Shown one piece after another: positions 63,880 to 64,000 of a stretch of 64,000 nucleotides of DNA. The notes beneath the pieces were generated by a model, which saw only the letters and a program-made list of their open reading frames with translations, had not been told where the DNA came from and did no database searches. Position numbers and translations under genes: made by a program. The first letter of the stretch is position 1, and the number at the start of each line of letters is the position of its first letter. Source of the stretch: Lysobacterales bacterium (GTDB taxonomy: Bacteria; Pseudomonadota; Gammaproteobacteria; Xanthomonadales; SZUA-36); the NCBI GenBank assembly GCA_014238945.1, contig JABAAB010000115.1, forward strand, positions 1 to 64,000, read 5' to 3'.

Positions 63880-64000
63880 GGTTTGGCTAAAATCTTTTTC
63901 CTATCTTACTTTTGGCCCCTATTGCGTTTGCTGTTTTTTGCCACAAGCCCATGTTCAGGTATTTCGATAAGTGGTGTTACTGTTAGAATTAACAGGCTTA

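Overview
The window looks like a chromosome segment of a free-living, probably marine or sediment, gammaproteobacterium. The basis is the mix of RluE, a YbcJ-like S4 protein, a CvfB-like S1 protein and a type IV pilin, together with many exported hydrolases, an Oar-type TonB receptor and an IPTL-CTERM protein. The content resembles uncultured Woeseiales/Lysobacterales-type genomes, but this is inference from content; no rRNA or tRNA gene is visible. Coding density is moderate, with several decaying genes and transposon remnants.

Layout. 0-8.3 kb: a Tat-exported Rossmann epimerase (cut by the window edge), a sterol-desaturase-like membrane protein, a CRTAC1-type beta-propeller protein, a vanadium-haloperoxidase-like protein with an IPTL-CTERM tail, a TolB-like/TPR pseudogene and a truncated NTF2-like gene. 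8.6-17.2 kb: an S9 peptidase, a DUF885 protein, a decayed patch (alpha/beta-hydrolase tail, IS91-type transposase tail) around a 2OG-Fe(II) oxygenase and an ATP-grasp protein, then rluE and an S4 protein. 17.5-26.8 kb: a broken Oar-like TonB receptor, a nucleoside-recognition membrane protein, a sulfatase and, divergently, an aldehyde dehydrogenase/sodium symporter pair. 27-44.5 kb: mostly secreted enzymes and small envelope proteins (beta-lactamase-like serine hydrolase with choice-of-anchor D repeats, VOC protein, phosphodiesterase with LamG and PKD domains, PLA2-like protein, oligopeptidase B-like peptidase, CocE-like hydrolase, choice-of-anchor B protein). 44.6-48.7 kb: glycan genes (FAD oxidoreductase/mutase-like, GT87, GT2).

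49.4-63 kb is a dense sensory island and the most interesting part. It carries two copies of a two-gene module, CheY-like receiver plus CheC-type phosphatase, each phosphatase with an exact D-x3-E-x2-N-x22-P signature. It also has a third, partly degenerate receiver beside a type IV pilin, a substrate-binding lipoprotein next to a membrane PAS receptor with no ABC transporter, two further PAS-only proteins, one hybrid histidine kinase and a Wzc-like tyrosine autokinase. No CheA, CheW, MCP, GGDEF, EAL or ABC gene is present. A roughly 350-nt hairpin-rich non-coding stretch precedes the hybrid kinase, and its strongest hairpin shows a GGA-containing loop of the CsrA/RsmA-binding type. I read the island as a receiver/phosphatase network around pili and surface polysaccharide; that function is inference.

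The right edge holds a small zinc-ribbon-like protein and two tandem hairpins whose loops are conserved while their stems differ.
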